A stretch of 64,000 bases of DNA from Flammulina velutipes (GCA_011800155.1 CM022377.1:1240001-1304000), one strand, 5' to 3'; shown: positions 44,947 through 57,843, counted from the first letter of the stretch. Numbers and translations: made by a program. The notes: generated from the sequence alone by a model not told the origin.

Positions 44947-45965
44947 ATTGTCCTCGGACGACGGAAACTGTCTCGACGGCCATCTGATGGCTAAACATCA
45001 CCCTGCAAAGGAGTAGGTGTCAGCTCTGGACGAAGGGAGAGGGTGGTTCCCACACTGCCCTCAGTAACTCCGTGACAAGTGGTTGACCACATTGGCGCGT
45101 TGGCTTAATGGCATTTATCCCATCATTTGGGAGTGATTTCATAGCGTTGACCGAAGGTTGCATCACCTAGTGTTATGGTAGCAAAGATTTACGCCACGGC
45201 GTTTGGCGTTTGGAGGCGACCGTCCTGCTCTTTGTTCTCCTTTTGTCGATCCCTGTTGGTCCTTGTTCTGTTTTCGATGGTAAGCCGCACAAGTTCCTGC
45301 AGATCATGAAAAGTCGACCAGGCTGCAAGAGAGCTTTTATATTTGGAATGATCCTTCATTTGAGCGTAGTTGGGAAGGTAAGTCATGTCCAGTCGCTAGT
45401 GACGAGCGGTGAAAATTGAATGGTGAGTGAGTGAGGCTGAGCTTGCCAGCTGAGCTCTCGAAAATGATCGACGATAGAGATCGGCGTTTAACGGGATTGA
45501 GTGGCAGTGCAAAAGTTTGGCAATTCCGGTCTGACGCCCACGGGCCACAACTGCTAAATTCCCCATCCAACTGCGACTACCAAGGCCCTTTGCTCATGCA
45601 TACTTAGTGGTGGCCCAACATTTATAACGAAACCGAAGGCTCTCCGACATTTGAAGTGCCGCACATGACGTCTTAGTAAACGGTTAGCAAGCTCGTTAGC
45701 GTGTTGGAAGAGTATCTCCATCAACCATCCCATGAGTCAGCGCCACTCGTCGCTGTGCCTCGCTACACTTTTGAACAGAGGGCGGGCTTGACTCACCTCA
45801 GGATTCCGCCAGGACTGACAAAGCTCCCATCTCACGGATGCGCCACCCAAGGAAACCATCTTATCAAGCAACCCTTGACTCGGTCCTGTATAAAATGCGA
45901 CACCTTCTCTATGTATGGCCGTATCAATCCCCAGAGACTTTAGAAACATCCCGCAACTTATTTCA
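44947..45965. other. Intergenic, about 1 kb
   Basis: Frames at 45189-45386 and 45337-45570 (minus) and 45737-46057 (minus) are shadow-like; no gene supported. Leader and promoter of the first Zn2Cys6 gene on the right. Confidence 0.35.
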
Positions 45966-47976
45966 ATGTCTTCTGTAGTTCGCAACAAATCCCCTTCGGC
46001 ACCGATTCTCCAGAAGGGCAGCGCATGCTTAAACTGCAGGTAAACAACAGACTCCATATCAGATATCTACGCGTCTAACATTTTTGCTCATAGACGAAGG
46101 AAAATCGTAAGTTTGCTCCGCCGCCGATCCCCGAGAGGCATCATCTCACTAGGACATTTCAGAGATGCGACGGCCATCGCCCGATCTGTGGTCCCTGCGC
46201 AACTTCAGATGCGTTTCGAGATTGTGAATACACAGATGGTGGCCAAACCAGAACTCAAGTGCTTGAGTCTCAGATCAGTGCGCTTCAGCAGCGAATCAAT
46301 CTTCTGGAACGTCCGACCTCCACCACGGGATCGGCATCCCCCAGTCCTCCACAATATGGAGAGGCATTGACTCTTTCTCATCTGCCATATTCGGTATGCG
46401 GTTCCTCGCAATGACTTCGATATCCTATCTCACATTAAGTATCACTAGTCGCCGCATCCAGTCTTCCATGAATCAGCGTACTGTACTTTGTTTTCCTCCA
46501 CGGTAGTATTCTCATTCCTTCCAACAGATTACAGATTTTTCTGTCAAATTGCAACGAGCTCGGGTTTTTCTTGAATGTCGCTCGTTTCCGTGACGCTGCA
46601 CTCTCTCAGAATCAGCATGCCGAAAGGCCTATCGCTGCTCTCATTAATGCTGTCTATCTATGGAGTGCCCACCTAACTCCGCAATCTATTAGCGCCACCG
46701 AACAGGACTTACTGCCGCTTGCCGTTCAATGTGCAGCCCAAGGGCTCTCTAGTAACCACCGCTACACCGTCATTCAATCCATTCAGGCTGAAGTATTACT
46801 CGCAAACTACTTCTTCCGTCATTCGAGGGCTTTAGAAGGAAACTATCACATCAGTGCTGCCATGTCGCTTGTCATCAGCTCCAAGTTGCATTTAATCCGA
46901 TCTGCCGACCCTCCTGCGACTTCTGACGCTGCCTTGGAATTTCCCCACACTCTCCGTCCAGCGGCCGACCCAATCGAGGAAGGGGAACGCATCAACGGGT
47001 TCTGGACAGTCATTGCTCTCAACAATTGCTGGGCTGCAGCTGACGGCTCACCTTTCAATCTACTCAATGATACACCTGGGGGACGGATTGACTTGCCTTG
47101 GCCTCTGGATATGAACCAATATTCCCAGGTCTGTCGTTTTCCAGTTCTGAGAAAATGAACAATGGCTCAATGCCACATAGTCACCGTTTCCCCCACACTA
47201 CAGCAGCAGTCGTACTACGCTGAACTTTCTGGATAACCACCCCGATAATGGCACCTCATGTTTGGCTCTATATGCGAAGGCCTCCATATTGATGGAGCAG
47301 GCTTCACGCACGGGCGACAAGTATAGGCACAGTGAGTATTACCGCCTGGAACATCATTCAACAATGACATTGAACTTCCAATTCTCAACAGATATGTCAC
47401 AGGGAGAGGCAGCATCATTCTTTGCACGCTTCTCTATCCTCGAGCAGGTCATCTTGCGATTTACGCAAGAGCTCCCTTCAGCAAAGTCTATAGCCAAGCG
47501 CACAAGTCCTGCTTGGGCCCTCCTCGTATGCTCCCTGGCACACGGTTCCATGATCAAATTGCACGCCCCCTTCATCTCGCGTAACCCAGCATCTCGCAGT
47601 TGTATCGTCGCCAGCATCCGGCCCATCGTCCACTTACTTCAGAATTTCGATCTAAGCAAGCTCCTTATCGTTGATGCATCATTGGGAGTGCGTATCTACT
47701 TGGTGACAAATGAATTACTCTGACCTTTTTCTTCGCAGATCGTATGGGCTATGATATGCGAAATCCTTATACAAGAAATCTCAATCGCGTCACCGAGCGC
47801 TGCCAACGAACCTCGACAACTCCTCGATATCGTCATGTCTGCTATGCAGTGCTCACATTCCCCTTACATAGGTGAGTCATTCAACCCACTTCTGTCTTTT
47901 CTCGCTGATCACCAGTCTCACAGACGGACAGCTAGAAAGCATTCGCCACCTTCGTTCAAACTATCAACTCCATTAG
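45966..47976 (+). CDS. Zn2Cys6 fungal transcription factor, copy 1
   Basis: N-terminus MSSVVRNKSPSAPILQ, then the zinc cluster ACLNCRRRKIRCDGHRPICGPC with all six cysteines, and a coiled-coil stretch (TQVLESQISALQQRINLLER). The middle is an extended regulatory domain of the fungal-factor type: NCNELGFFLNVARF, SIQAEVLLANYFFR, ISAAMSLVISSKLHLIRSAD, GERINGFWTVIALN and LPWPLDMNQYSQ. It ends DGQLESIRHLRSNYQLH. A 13-nt microexon (46094-46106) encodes RRKI inside the zinc cluster. Eight introns by my count. Paralogue of the factor at 52064. Confidence 0.9.
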
Positions 47977-48334
47977 ATCTAGAGCCTTTAATTTCTTATT
48001 GCTTTCCCTAATTACCCTAATGATTTTTCGGGTTCGCTCCTGGATGTGTACTGTATCTTGTCGTATGTATCAGTAGATGACGACTCTTTGTATCCATAGT
48101 ACTCTCTGTATGGAATAAAATGCCCTGGTGGCATCTTCCAAGTCTACATAACAGCACACTGGTAATGGTAAGTTACAAGCTACTTATGAAAAGTCTCTCA
48201 TAACACACAAGATACCTAGCCTCATTGGTCTAGGAGTCATGGCGCTAGGTCGCGCTGCTCATCGGAAAATACAACACGAGAAACAATTATGTACTGTATG
48301 CATAAATATACAATGCCCAAACAAAGAATGTACG
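47977..48334. other. Convergent intergenic, 358 bp
   Basis: Between two gene 3' ends; AATAAA at 48115-48120 could serve the upstream plus-strand gene. No other gene seen. Confidence 0.4.
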
Positions 48335-50772
48335 TTATGTCCTAAACAGAGCCTTCCTAGCCTCGTCGCTAGCCTTCCTCGCATTTGCCACCGACGAACG
48401 CGTCCCCTCAGTGCTAGCAGCACCCGAAGGTCTACTCCGTACCGCAGAATTCGCGGCAGCGACCGCCCTCAACAAATTTCCGCTACTAGGTCTCTTCTTC
48501 GCCTTGCCAGCGAGATTCTCGCTCGATGCAGCTCTCTCGGTCCTCTTAAGGAAAGGGCTGGGGAGATTCTCCTCGTCCGCGAGATCATATGTTGCTGGCA
48601 CAGGCGACCGTAAATGAGGATGGGGTAGAGGTTGACTTTGTCCACCCTTCAGGCCATCCGGTCGAGTTATGGAAGGACGGCGAAGGCGCGTCGGTGGTGG
48701 TTTCGCCGAAGACGAAGACACTGAGGAGGTCGGGGTCGCGCTGGACGTGGCCAGAGATGTAGGGGTCGCTTCCCGGACGTTGCGCCGCTGGCTGGGACTC
48801 GCCGTATCCTCTTCCACGTTCTCGTCGTCCTCAAAATCGAAGATCTTGGCAAAGTTTAGCACAACCTTCGGGGTCTTGGCAAACAGTGCAGAAGGTGCAG
48901 GTGTGTTGAGTATTTCTCCTGTTGCTGTCAGCACAACACCTTTCATAGCCGAACCTGGTGTGGGGAACGCTCGAGGATGGAGCTTCGGAGGTCCAGGAGT
49001 GCATGGATGCGTAGGCAGCCTGTTCAACGGCTCTAGCACGTTCTTGACTTCCTCGAAGGGAGTCTTCGTTGTCTTTTCATCCTTGACCGTTCTGCCCGTT
49101 CCCCGCGTGCGGCTCCATTCGGCCATTCGCTCCTCAACCTCCTCCCTTACCGCGTTCACTCTGCGTTCCTCCTCCGCTAGGTCTTGCTCCCGACTCTGGC
49201 ACCATCGTATCCTCTCCTCCATCGCCTCTTCTCTTTCCCGCCAGGCATCGCAAAACTCTTTCTCTCGAGCGTTGACTGAGGCTATGATTTCCTCCTCACG
49301 TCGCGCATTGGCAGCCGCTACCTCCTCCTCTCGGGCCTGTATCAAAACACGGAGTTCTTCCTCTCGAGCGTGAATCGCTACTCTGATGGAATCGGCCATA
49401 GCTGCCTCACGAGCGAGCAGGGCATTTTCCCGGGCTTGGAATTCCCGTTCTTTCTGGCTAAGTTCCCGCTCCCTTGTTATCAGTGCAGCCTTGTGGCCTT
49501 TGACGGTTTGTAATCTATAATGGCTGATTAGAGGGAAGCTCTTGTAGGAAGAAAGAATTCACAATTTTTCTGTCTCTGTGACCTTGAACACCAATTCAAG
49601 GCGTTCGTGTTGTAATAATTGAGCAGTAGAAGGACGCATCGCCGGCTGTCGATATGTTGAGATGGGTCACGTCTGGAGTCGAATGGCACCTACGTTCAGA
49701 TTTAACATGGACCTAATGACGCTGGAAAGGGCCTGTGAGTAGCCTTTGGGTAGCGGAGGTATGCGTCCATTGCTATTAGCGAGATAAGTATATGATTGGG
49801 AGAATTTCTGAAAATGACTTGCCGAATAAGGATGCTCAGTTCGGAGTGTGTTTGAGCTTCGTGAAAAGGAGGTCGGAGGGCGCAAAGTTCGTAAATTAGG
49901 CATCCAAGAGACCATATGTCGGACTTGGCGTCGTATGCTTTCTCTTGCATAAGTTCAGGAGACATGTAATATGGTGTCTGTGGAACGTATTCAATCAACG
50001 AGCGAGACTGGAAAATAGACAACATACCCCGACGTAGGTGTTAGCAAAGCTGGATTGTGGTAATGCCTTCGAAAGGCCAAAGTCGCCGAGTTTGACGAGG
50101 TTTGCGTCGTCCAAGAAAACTGTAGCCGTTGAGCGTTGGTATGTGAAGATCGTTGGACAACGCACCATTGTCAGGCTTGAGGTCGCGATGTAAGATCTGT
50201 GGTCGTTTCTGAGGGTCGTAGGTATCGCTGCCTATACTGTTGCTGCGAGTATGTCCATTTCCGTTTGGATGGTGACAATGCTGCAGAGCAAGGAGAATTT
50301 GCATGAAGTAATTCCATATAGTGTCTTCAGGAATGGGGCGGTTGTGTTTCAGCGCCTGCTTGATCACGTTTGAAAGGTCGCCACCAGCGCAGTATTCCAT
50401 GATGATATAGAGAATGCCAGCATCTCTATCGACGTAGCGGTCGTGATATCGTACTATGTGGTCGTGATGAAGGTCTTTGAGGATGTTTCTATGCGTCGGT
50501 TAAAGTCTCTGCATATGGTTAACGATGCTGGCGACGCACACTTCTGCTACAATCTGTTTCCTATCTCTTTCGTTCATTCGCTCAAAGTCAAGCTCTTTTC
50601 GCGCAAAAAGCTATAAAAATTGCTAGGTGAGGCCTGCACGAGCGTGAAGGGTGGCAATCAAACGTACCACGCCATCTGCTTTACGCCGAACCTTTCGAAT
50701 GATACCGAAAGAACCGTTTCCAATAACGTCAAGAGGTTCATACGAGTCGAGAAAGGACGAGGCAGAGGCCAT
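48335..50772 (-). CDS. NIMA-related (NEK2/Kin3-like) protein kinase
   Basis: Cell-cycle kinase. Start at 50772: [20 protein letters not shown], with the loop [19 protein letters not shown] (ATP Lys), [15 protein letters not shown], and hinge [15 protein letters not shown]. Catalytic loop LHRDLKPDN is preceded by an insert of about 25 residues ([20 protein letters not shown]). Then [41 protein letters not shown] and [10 protein letters not shown]. After the kinase domain comes a long coiled coil rich in REEE repeats (around 49140-49500) and a Ser/Pro-rich tail containing [16 protein letters not shown]. The C-terminal exon alone encodes over 350 residues. Eight or so exons. Confidence 0.93.
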
Positions 50773-52063
50773 GGCGGACTTGGAGTCTCAAGGATGTGTC
50801 GCGGTGGTTTTGAAGAGATGAACCAACAACCGCGTTACGTAGCGTTACTTGTGACGCCTGCGGTCACCTGATCGCATTGTAGCCGTGCCTCTTGCAATTT
50901 GATACTTCGATTTGTCCTCTTGGCTGGCATCCGTCGATGGGTGCAACTATGCAATGTTCTTGTACAATGTACTGCGACACTAAAATGTACAGATCGCCGT
51001 GCTTCGTCATATCTCCTTCCGGCTCAAGTTGCCCCCAATGTTCTTGACGCGAAGCAGAGTAAATGGGTGTATCCTGACGCGCGCATCTCCCAATCCTAAC
51101 CCTCTCGAATCGGATGACTTAGGAATGACTTTGAGCCGGACTCAACTCTCTAGAATGGACCGAACTTCAACTACTATAAACCCGCATACTATCCGATTCC
51201 ATCTTAGTCTATGTCGTTATAGTAAGCTTGGGTAGTGTAAGCCTGGGGACAGCTGGTACAAGGATGTTGATGTTGATGTCGTTTGGGATGATGAATAATT
51301 TCCACTGTACAATTGGTATGTATCCATTTCTTGGAATTCTTCCCGCGAAGAGAACGGACCGGCGGCAATCGTACATCATCCGCCTCGTCTCGTCGAAGAG
51401 CTCGTTCGGCAATGAGAACTCAGTGCGTTCTCACCGAGTCCTGGCTCAGCTCTCGGGGATCAAATGTAAGACTGTGATTGTCAGATATCATCCGTCGATT
51501 TCGGATAGACATCCCGTCAACAACACAATACTGTTTGTTGATACTAAAACATCATTTAACGGTATATAAATTAAGGTTATTACATGGAATACGCATATTT
51601 AGCTTCGTCCATGCTCCCTTTGACACCTCAAATGCCCTACTAACTGTGATTCTACCTGTTTTCGTTCGCTGTCGGTAATTACCGTTAAGTCCCTGAGAAG
51701 TTAGCGTTGAAAAATCTCGGTCAACATGAATTTTTCCTCACCTCAATTCCTTTATTCCAATTCTCTGTCCTACTAAATACAACACCTCGGCCTGCCAATC
51801 TTCGCGCACCCGATGGTGTGGCACATCCCACCTCCGCTCCGAACAGAGTCATCGGGTCAGTACGGGCATCATAACCATGGGAAAGCCAGAGCTGCATTCG
51901 GGCTCAGTAGAAAGCTCATAACCATACGGCTCACTGTTACACCCTGTCAACTCGCGCTGCTTAATCGGACGCTGTGGTGCTGGTAAAGGATGTTGCAAAC
52001 TATAGGTCCTGGATTATAAAACCCAAAGGTGTACGACCATGTTCCATATTATTTTCTTTGATC
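50773..52063. other. Divergent intergenic, 1.3 kb
   Basis: Between the NEK gene and the second Zn2Cys6 gene. A 113-codon plus frame (51228-51569) has no family look. The region around 51540-51660 is AT-rich. No repeats of note by eye. Confidence 0.35.
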
Positions 52064-54098
52064 ATGTCCGACTTTGCATCCAGCTCTCAAAGCTCCCCCA
52101 CATTGAGAAAAGGAGCTGCATGTCTCAATTGTCGGTACGTACACGCATTGTCCTCACATTTTTCTCAATACTCAACGTTACCCTAGTCGCCGAAAGATTG
52201 TATGTGCTGAATTTCATTGCTCTTTGTGGTCTCACAAGACTTCCTCAGAGATGCGATGGTGATAAGCCCAGATGTGGGCCGTGCTCAGCGTCTGAGATGT
52301 TTTATGACTGTGAATATGTAACAGGCGGTACAAGCCGCGCCCAATTGCTCGAAGAACAGATTGCTCTATTGGAAGCTCGGATTAAGGAGCTGGAACATTC
52401 ACCAGAGGCAAACAGTCCCACCACGGTCTTCCTGGCGCAACCATATGGATCGAATGAAGATGAACCAAGCACTGAAAACGATCTTGTAAGCCCACATTCA
52501 CGATTTGAAGGATTCTATCACTTATACCACGCGTTTAGGAACTTACTGTCCCCGTTGAGCTACATACCGAGATGTCAGTATGTCCCCCGTAAATTATCAT
52601 AACGTGCTAACGTTCGTCTCCTTTAGTTTACGCGCATTCCTACAACATCATTGGCTATTCGGATTCTTCCTCAATACTGGGCGATTCGCGCAAGCGGCTT
52701 TGACCCCCAATCCAAGGATATCGCCAGCATTGTTGAACGCAGCGCTCTTGTGCGGGATCCACATCTTGGCGTCATCTCCGTCCTCTGCACATCTACAGAA
52801 GTACGAGTCCGGCTATCTTTCCCGTGCACTGTCCCATGCACGTCAGGCGCTCACCGCCCGGGATCGCACTGGTATCCTCCATTGCATCCAAGCAGAGGTT
52901 TTACTTGCAGTGTACTTCTTCAGGAGAGGAAAAATCATCGAAGGCAAGTATCACACAAATGCCGCTACTTCGATCGTGTTCAGCGTGAGGCTGCACAAGA
53001 TCCGCTCTGCGGAGGAGGAAGGCGGTCCTTCGAGCTTTCAAGACTTGGCTACTAGTAGTCTTGATCCTCCGAGTGATATGGTGGACGAGGGAGAGGGAAT
53101 CAACGCGTTCTGGGCGGTTGTCACGTTGAATTGTTCGTGGACGGCGGAGGAGTGTGGTTCGTTTTATGATATTGTTGATACTCCTTGGCCGTTGGATATG
53201 CAACAATACTCACAGGTAAATTTCTCGCCTGTTCGTACGGAGAGAATAAAGTCTGAACTGACGTTTCTGTAGATCTTTCGCTCCCCTGATTTTCGTAGCC
53301 ATAAGACGATCCAAAAATTTCTGGATAACACTCCTCTCGACGAGGGAGATTACGATTCTAGCGTCGACCGCTCTGTCTTTGCGCAGGTGTGCAAATCGAT
53401 GGTCTTGTATGAAGGCGCCGTCAAGATTGGTGGGCGCTTCCGAGCAGGTATGAGATTAGTTCTGTGATACACACACACTACCAATGCTGATCGAACGCTG
53501 TAGATCTATCACCTTCAGAGCGGAGACATTTCTTCTCCTCATTTGTTCGCCAGGAGACGAACATTCGAAGTTTTTCTCATGTTCTAATTCCAATACAAGT
53601 AGCCAGGGAAACCGTTGGCGATGCCACCACTGTGTTAGTTCACACATTACATCACGCAGCGATGATGCAGCTTCACATGCCAGTGGTAGACGTGAACCCG
53701 AACTCGAGAGCCGAGCTGCTGTCCTCTGCGCGTTCCGTTGTCGGTATCATGAGGACGGTGAATATTTTTCGTCTTAAATTTATCGACGCTTTTTTTGGAG
53801 TGGGTCTTTCATTCAGTATCACTTAACCCCCGCTAATGTAGATGCAGACTATCCTGTCCCTAGTGTGTCGGGTCTTAATCTTAGAAGTCTGGAAAGGACG
53901 TAGTAGTGGTGATTTTGCGACAGAGCCCATGGACCTTCTCCACTATGCTATGCAGGCTTTCAAGAGTATAAGCGCGCAGAACAAGTATTTCGGTATGTGG
54001 GCCATCATATGATGAACGCCACCATCTAACGTGCTTCCTCAGAATTAATGTACACTGATGTTGCGGTATTATTTTCTGAATTGGCAGGCCGTTCTTAA
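52064..54098 (+). CDS. Zn2Cys6 fungal transcription factor, copy 2
   Basis: MSDFASSSQSSPTLRKGA precedes the zinc cluster ACLNCRRRKIRCDGDKPRCGPC, then a coiled coil (RAQLLEEQIALLEARIKELE). The regulatory part is collinear with copy 1: ELTVPVELHTEMSLRAFLQH, FGFFLNTGRFAQAALTPNP, CIQAEVLLAVYFFRRGKIIE, GEGINAFWAVVTLNCSW and TPWPLDMQQYSQ. It continues DFRSHKTIQKFLDN to an end at YTDVAVLFSELAGRS. The 13-nt microexon is at 52187-52199 (TCGCCGAAAGATT), bounded by introns 52135-52186 and 52200-52248. Targets are unknown. Confidence 0.9.
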
Positions 54099-54782
54099 TT
54101 ACCAGTTATCGTAGTACTAGATCTCTATACTTGAATTACATAGATAATTAGAGAAGTCATAATCTCTCGAGACGAAAGGTCACGTTCCGAGTAGCAGAGG
54201 CACCATCGATAAAAAGCCAGACACAGGGGATGTGTATGCATTAAGAATGTTGGCCGCTGGTCATTGGGACCGTCACCGATGACCAGGACTTGCAGGCGCT
54301 TATATGGCGGTTCCGTTGATATGAAACCCTCCCAGAACGCTCAGAAGCCCGGGGGAAATATGCGTGGCGTAATTTGCGTACCAGAAGTATAATGTGCATG
54401 ATGAAGGAGGCGTAAATTGGAAGAAAGAAGAGCGGTCATTCAAGAGTGTACAGAGATAAATATGCGACGAGTATGATGTATACGAAAGCAAGTTGATCAT
54501 GAAGTGGGGGAGGCAAAGAGAAAAATAGAAAAGGTACAAGTTCATCACCTTCTCTAGCCTAGCCCTCCATCCAGCATGACATCCCGACCGTTGCGATGAG
54601 TGTGGTAAGAGAGTATCATTGCGCGATGGCGAGTGGATTATCCTTGAAAGGTGTATGTTGGATGTACAAGTAAAACGTCTTCTCTCTTCCTCCTCAAAGT
54701 TCACAAACGAAGTGACCCCTAAGAAAGAATCAGTCTGGAACGAACGAAGACCTTGGAAGCCGGCCGTACGGCGAGTGTTGCG
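54099..54782. other. Convergent intergenic, 684 bp
   Basis: A 134-codon minus frame (54300-54704) is hydrophobic and probably the 3' UTR of the YPD1 gene; no domain seen. Confidence 0.35.
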
Positions 54783-55535
54783 TTAATCTGCCTCTGCCGT
54801 TATGTCTACGCCCTTTTCTTCAAAGTAGTTCTTGAGCCATGCCTCTGCGGAATCGTACTCTGCCCTAACGGTGCCCATGAGATCGTTGATCTTCTTGAGC
54901 GCCTCCACGTCTGTAAGGTCAACGTTGTTTTCCTGGTCTTTGAGCAGGCCGTAATGTTGGATCTTTTCGCATGAAGACTGGACTAGGGAGACACCAAGCT
55001 GGGCGGATGAGCCTTTAAGGAAATGGCCGAGTTCTGAGAGTCTGGTGAGGTTCTTCTCCTCCCTGTGTGGATTAGATGATGGATGAGGTCAAAGTACGGA
55101 AGTGGGACGGCTAGGACGTACAACGCATCCTTCATCTCATCAAACGTGGACGATGCCTGGTCGAAAAATGCGCCGACCATGCTTGCTGAAAAGTCGTAGT
55201 CACCGTCACCGTCGAGTTCGAGGATCTGGTTGAATTGCTCCATATCGATTATTGCGTCCAGTGGCGATGCCTTTGCACACGATAAATGAGCGGGACGGCA
55301 AGGCGTGCAGCTGCCATACCTTTGGCACCTCGCTGGAATCCACGGCATCTACGACTTTCTCGGTCTGTTTCACGGTCTGCTCTGGGGTAGACGCTGGCTT
55401 ATCGGTGACCGGAGCGGGCGTGCTGGATGTGACCGTCTCGGAGACGGAAGGTTTGATTGTTGCATCGCTGGGTGAAGTCAAGTTGGATACGGATGGGCTC
55501 CTGGCTGGAATAGATGTTGTTTCTGTCCTCGACAT
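54783..55535 (-). CDS. YPD1: Histidine-containing phosphotransfer protein (YPD1-type)
   Basis: Phosphorelay intermediate that carries phosphate from hybrid histidine kinases to response regulators such as Ssk1 and Skn7. The first exon is a Ser/Thr/Pro-rich extension of about 85 residues (MSRTETTSIPARSPSVSNLT...). It joins ASPLDAIIDMEQFNQILELD and the HPt helices FSASMVGAFFDQASSTFDEM, then the active-site helix SELGHFLKGSSAQLGVSLVQ with the phosphorylated His in GHFLKGSS. After SCEKIQHYG it finishes WLKNYFEEKGVDITAEAD. Three exons. Frame is open upstream to 55760, but the ATG at 55535 fits better. Confidence 0.94.
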
Positions 55536-56857
55536 TGAGGCCTGGGGATTATATGAGTCAAGCCGACCAGCGTAGATGCGATGACTGCGGACGTGTGCAG
55601 ACGATGTGCGTGGCAGGAATCTGGACGACGTTGAGCACAATGCTGAACACGTTGAACAGACGAGTTGTGCAACTCCTGGTGGTCGCAGAGTGCAAGAGGT
55701 GCGAGATGGTCCTCGATCAAGCCACGCGATGGCCCCACGGTGATATCCGAAACGCGACATACATATATTGACCAGACGCCTCTTTGCTCCCCACCGGATT
55801 GACGCCCTCTTCTCCTTCCATCTTAGCTCACTGTAGGACTGTCTTCCAGAGGCATCGACGGATGGACTACTTCTAGTTATTCATACCCCGAATATCATTC
55901 TCGCGACGACTGTGTTCTTCAGCGCACCAACGGGAGGATCCTCAACAAGGCTGATCAGGATCCTCAAGGCTCGAAAGAATAATTGACGCGGAAATTCGGA
56001 CTATAGAGCTGCGCACCGTGTACTGAATAATTCTGGTCTTGCAGAAAGCTGTACACTCGCATAACCTATGTCGTCGCCAGCAGGGAATCTGCGGCAGTCG
56101 AACCCAAGTATACTACTGGGGTGCTCACCGGACTGCTTCCCCCATGCTCTGGGACATCGACTTGGACGTTGCGGGCGCCACACTGTCTATAATGCTGGAC
56201 GGTGTTGCCGTTTTCCGCATGATGATCTAACAGTACAATCTACCTGCGCGCTAGACCCCGAACAGAAAGGCGACGGTTTTGCCTCTGAGTCCACGGACAA
56301 CCGCCCACAATGATCAGTGGTCCCAAGTCGGAGCTGGTGCGCCTGGACTTCCCATGTCCCTCCTGTCTGCATTCAGCAGGTGACGAAGGTCAAGGGCGTG
56401 TGTCTACACTTCAGCTTGAGAAAAGTAAGCAGGCGAGGAATCCCTACTGTCGGGGAGTTATGTGTTATAGCGAGGTGTAGGACGAGGTCCACACTCTGGA
56501 AATGTGGCTCCTGCGTGCCTCTCTGGTGCGTCGTTTTGAGAAGAGCGTTACTACAACCTTGGTTAGACGACGCCCGACTCCATCTCTGCTCCAAGATACA
56601 TACTGTACCCCGTTCGCTGTGTTGTATTCGAGATATTCTGCTTATCCGAACATTGAATAAAATGATAAAATGATATTGAAAATTCTCAAACATGGCTGGC
56701 TTTTAGGTACTTGACACGAGTAGGGCCATGCACTCGACTGGCCGGGCTGATAACTTATCATAAGTTATCAGACTGAGATAACCTGTGGTAACTGTGCTCA
56801 ATGGTGTGGCGGCTAACGCCGATCGTATAGAGCAAAAGGTCACGGGACCGGAAATCG
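55536..56857. promoter_or_regulatory. Divergent intergenic between YPD1 and SPO7 genes, 1.3 kb
   Basis: No gene supported; a 118-codon plus frame (56317-56673) is overlapped by minus frames. Contains a short perfect palindromic repeat TAACTTATCA/TAAGTTATCA at 56751-56770. Confidence 0.4.
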
Positions 56858-57843
56858 ATGCCACCTCGTTCCACACCACCACCAAAGTCTGGTTCATTTC
56901 CAGCCAATGACTCTGCCACATTCCGTGACCTTCTGCTCTTTGAAGAACGATTAAAGACGACGGCAGCGAGCCTGCAAAAGCGCAAGAGCCGCTACCAGCG
57001 TGCGTTATTACACGTCACAATTCGGACTCAACTGAACTGTGCTTACCAGTATTCCTCGTCCATCTGCTGCTATTGACTCTCATTCTTCTCACAGAAGTCC
57101 TCTTGCCTCCAGAATCCTCGCTCCTGCTTATCCCCTACCAACTCTTTCTTTTGCAATTTCTCCCAGCAGCGGACCTGCCGCAAGCCTTACCATCTATCCT
57201 TCCCACCGGGCTTCTCTTCGTATGTGTCGTTGCTCTCATCCTCTTCTTTGCCTCTGGCATGTACTCGGAGAAGATTGGATACGCGAACAAATACGTACCG
57301 CACGCTAACAAAGCGCTGCGTTCCTTCAACATGTACCTCAACGTCCGCAAACCCAGTCGATTTCGAAACCCTCTATCATTCTTCTTTCCTCGGCCCAACC
57401 CACCGGCGACAGCGTCACACGTGCAAGGAGGCAGGAAAAACAGCTCGGTGCCGTTACCCCCAATACCACCAGCCTCCAATCCTCGTGGAGAACTGATATT
57501 CTCGTCCCGTATCGACAAGAACTTTAGAGAATCGTACGAAAGGCATAGGAGCACGTTTGAGCGCAAGAGGGAGGAGAGGGCGCGCGCTCTAAGAAAACAG
57601 ACGTGGTGGGGGAAACTGATGTTTTGGGATCGGGAGCCAGCGCCGGTACCGCAAGATAGTCCAACACACGCGAGGACGTCGACGTTGAGAGGAAGGGGAA
57701 GCAGGACGGGGAATCCTCCTAGCAGAACGGAGTCCCCGCTATCTCGCGGCCAACAGAGAACGCCATCGGCGACGCTGGGGGCTCCCAGTTCCAGCACTCG
57801 ACGCAGTGGATCATACGAAGCGGTGGCGAGTGATTCTGAGTAG
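56858..57843 (+). CDS. SPO7: Spo7-like regulatory subunit of the Nem1-Spo7 phosphatase
   Basis: ER/nuclear-envelope protein that activates Nem1 to dephosphorylate the lipin Pah1, steering phospholipid versus storage-lipid synthesis. MPPRSTPPPKSGSFPANDSA precedes FRDLLLFEERLKTTAASLQK, then a 49-nt intron and two membrane helices (FLVHLLLLTLILLTEVLL; LLFVCVVALILFFASGMYSE). The family's signature end, YANKYVPHANKALRSFNMYL, follows. The remaining 150 residues are a basic Ser/Pro-rich tail with EERARALRKQTWWGKLMFWD. About 310 residues. Confidence 0.92.

Noticed and set aside
48669..49373. 234-codon plus-strand open frame rich in Ser
   Set aside because: Antisense to the coiled-coil and tail exon of the NEK kinase; codon structure follows the minus strand.
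55535..55760. Longer N-terminus of YPD1 from 55760
   Set aside because: The added part is Cys/Arg-rich without resemblance to HPt proteins, and the ATG at 55535 gives a sensible start.
57135..57797. 220-codon minus-strand open frame
   Set aside because: Opposite the Spo7-like exon with its membrane helices; no domain of its own.
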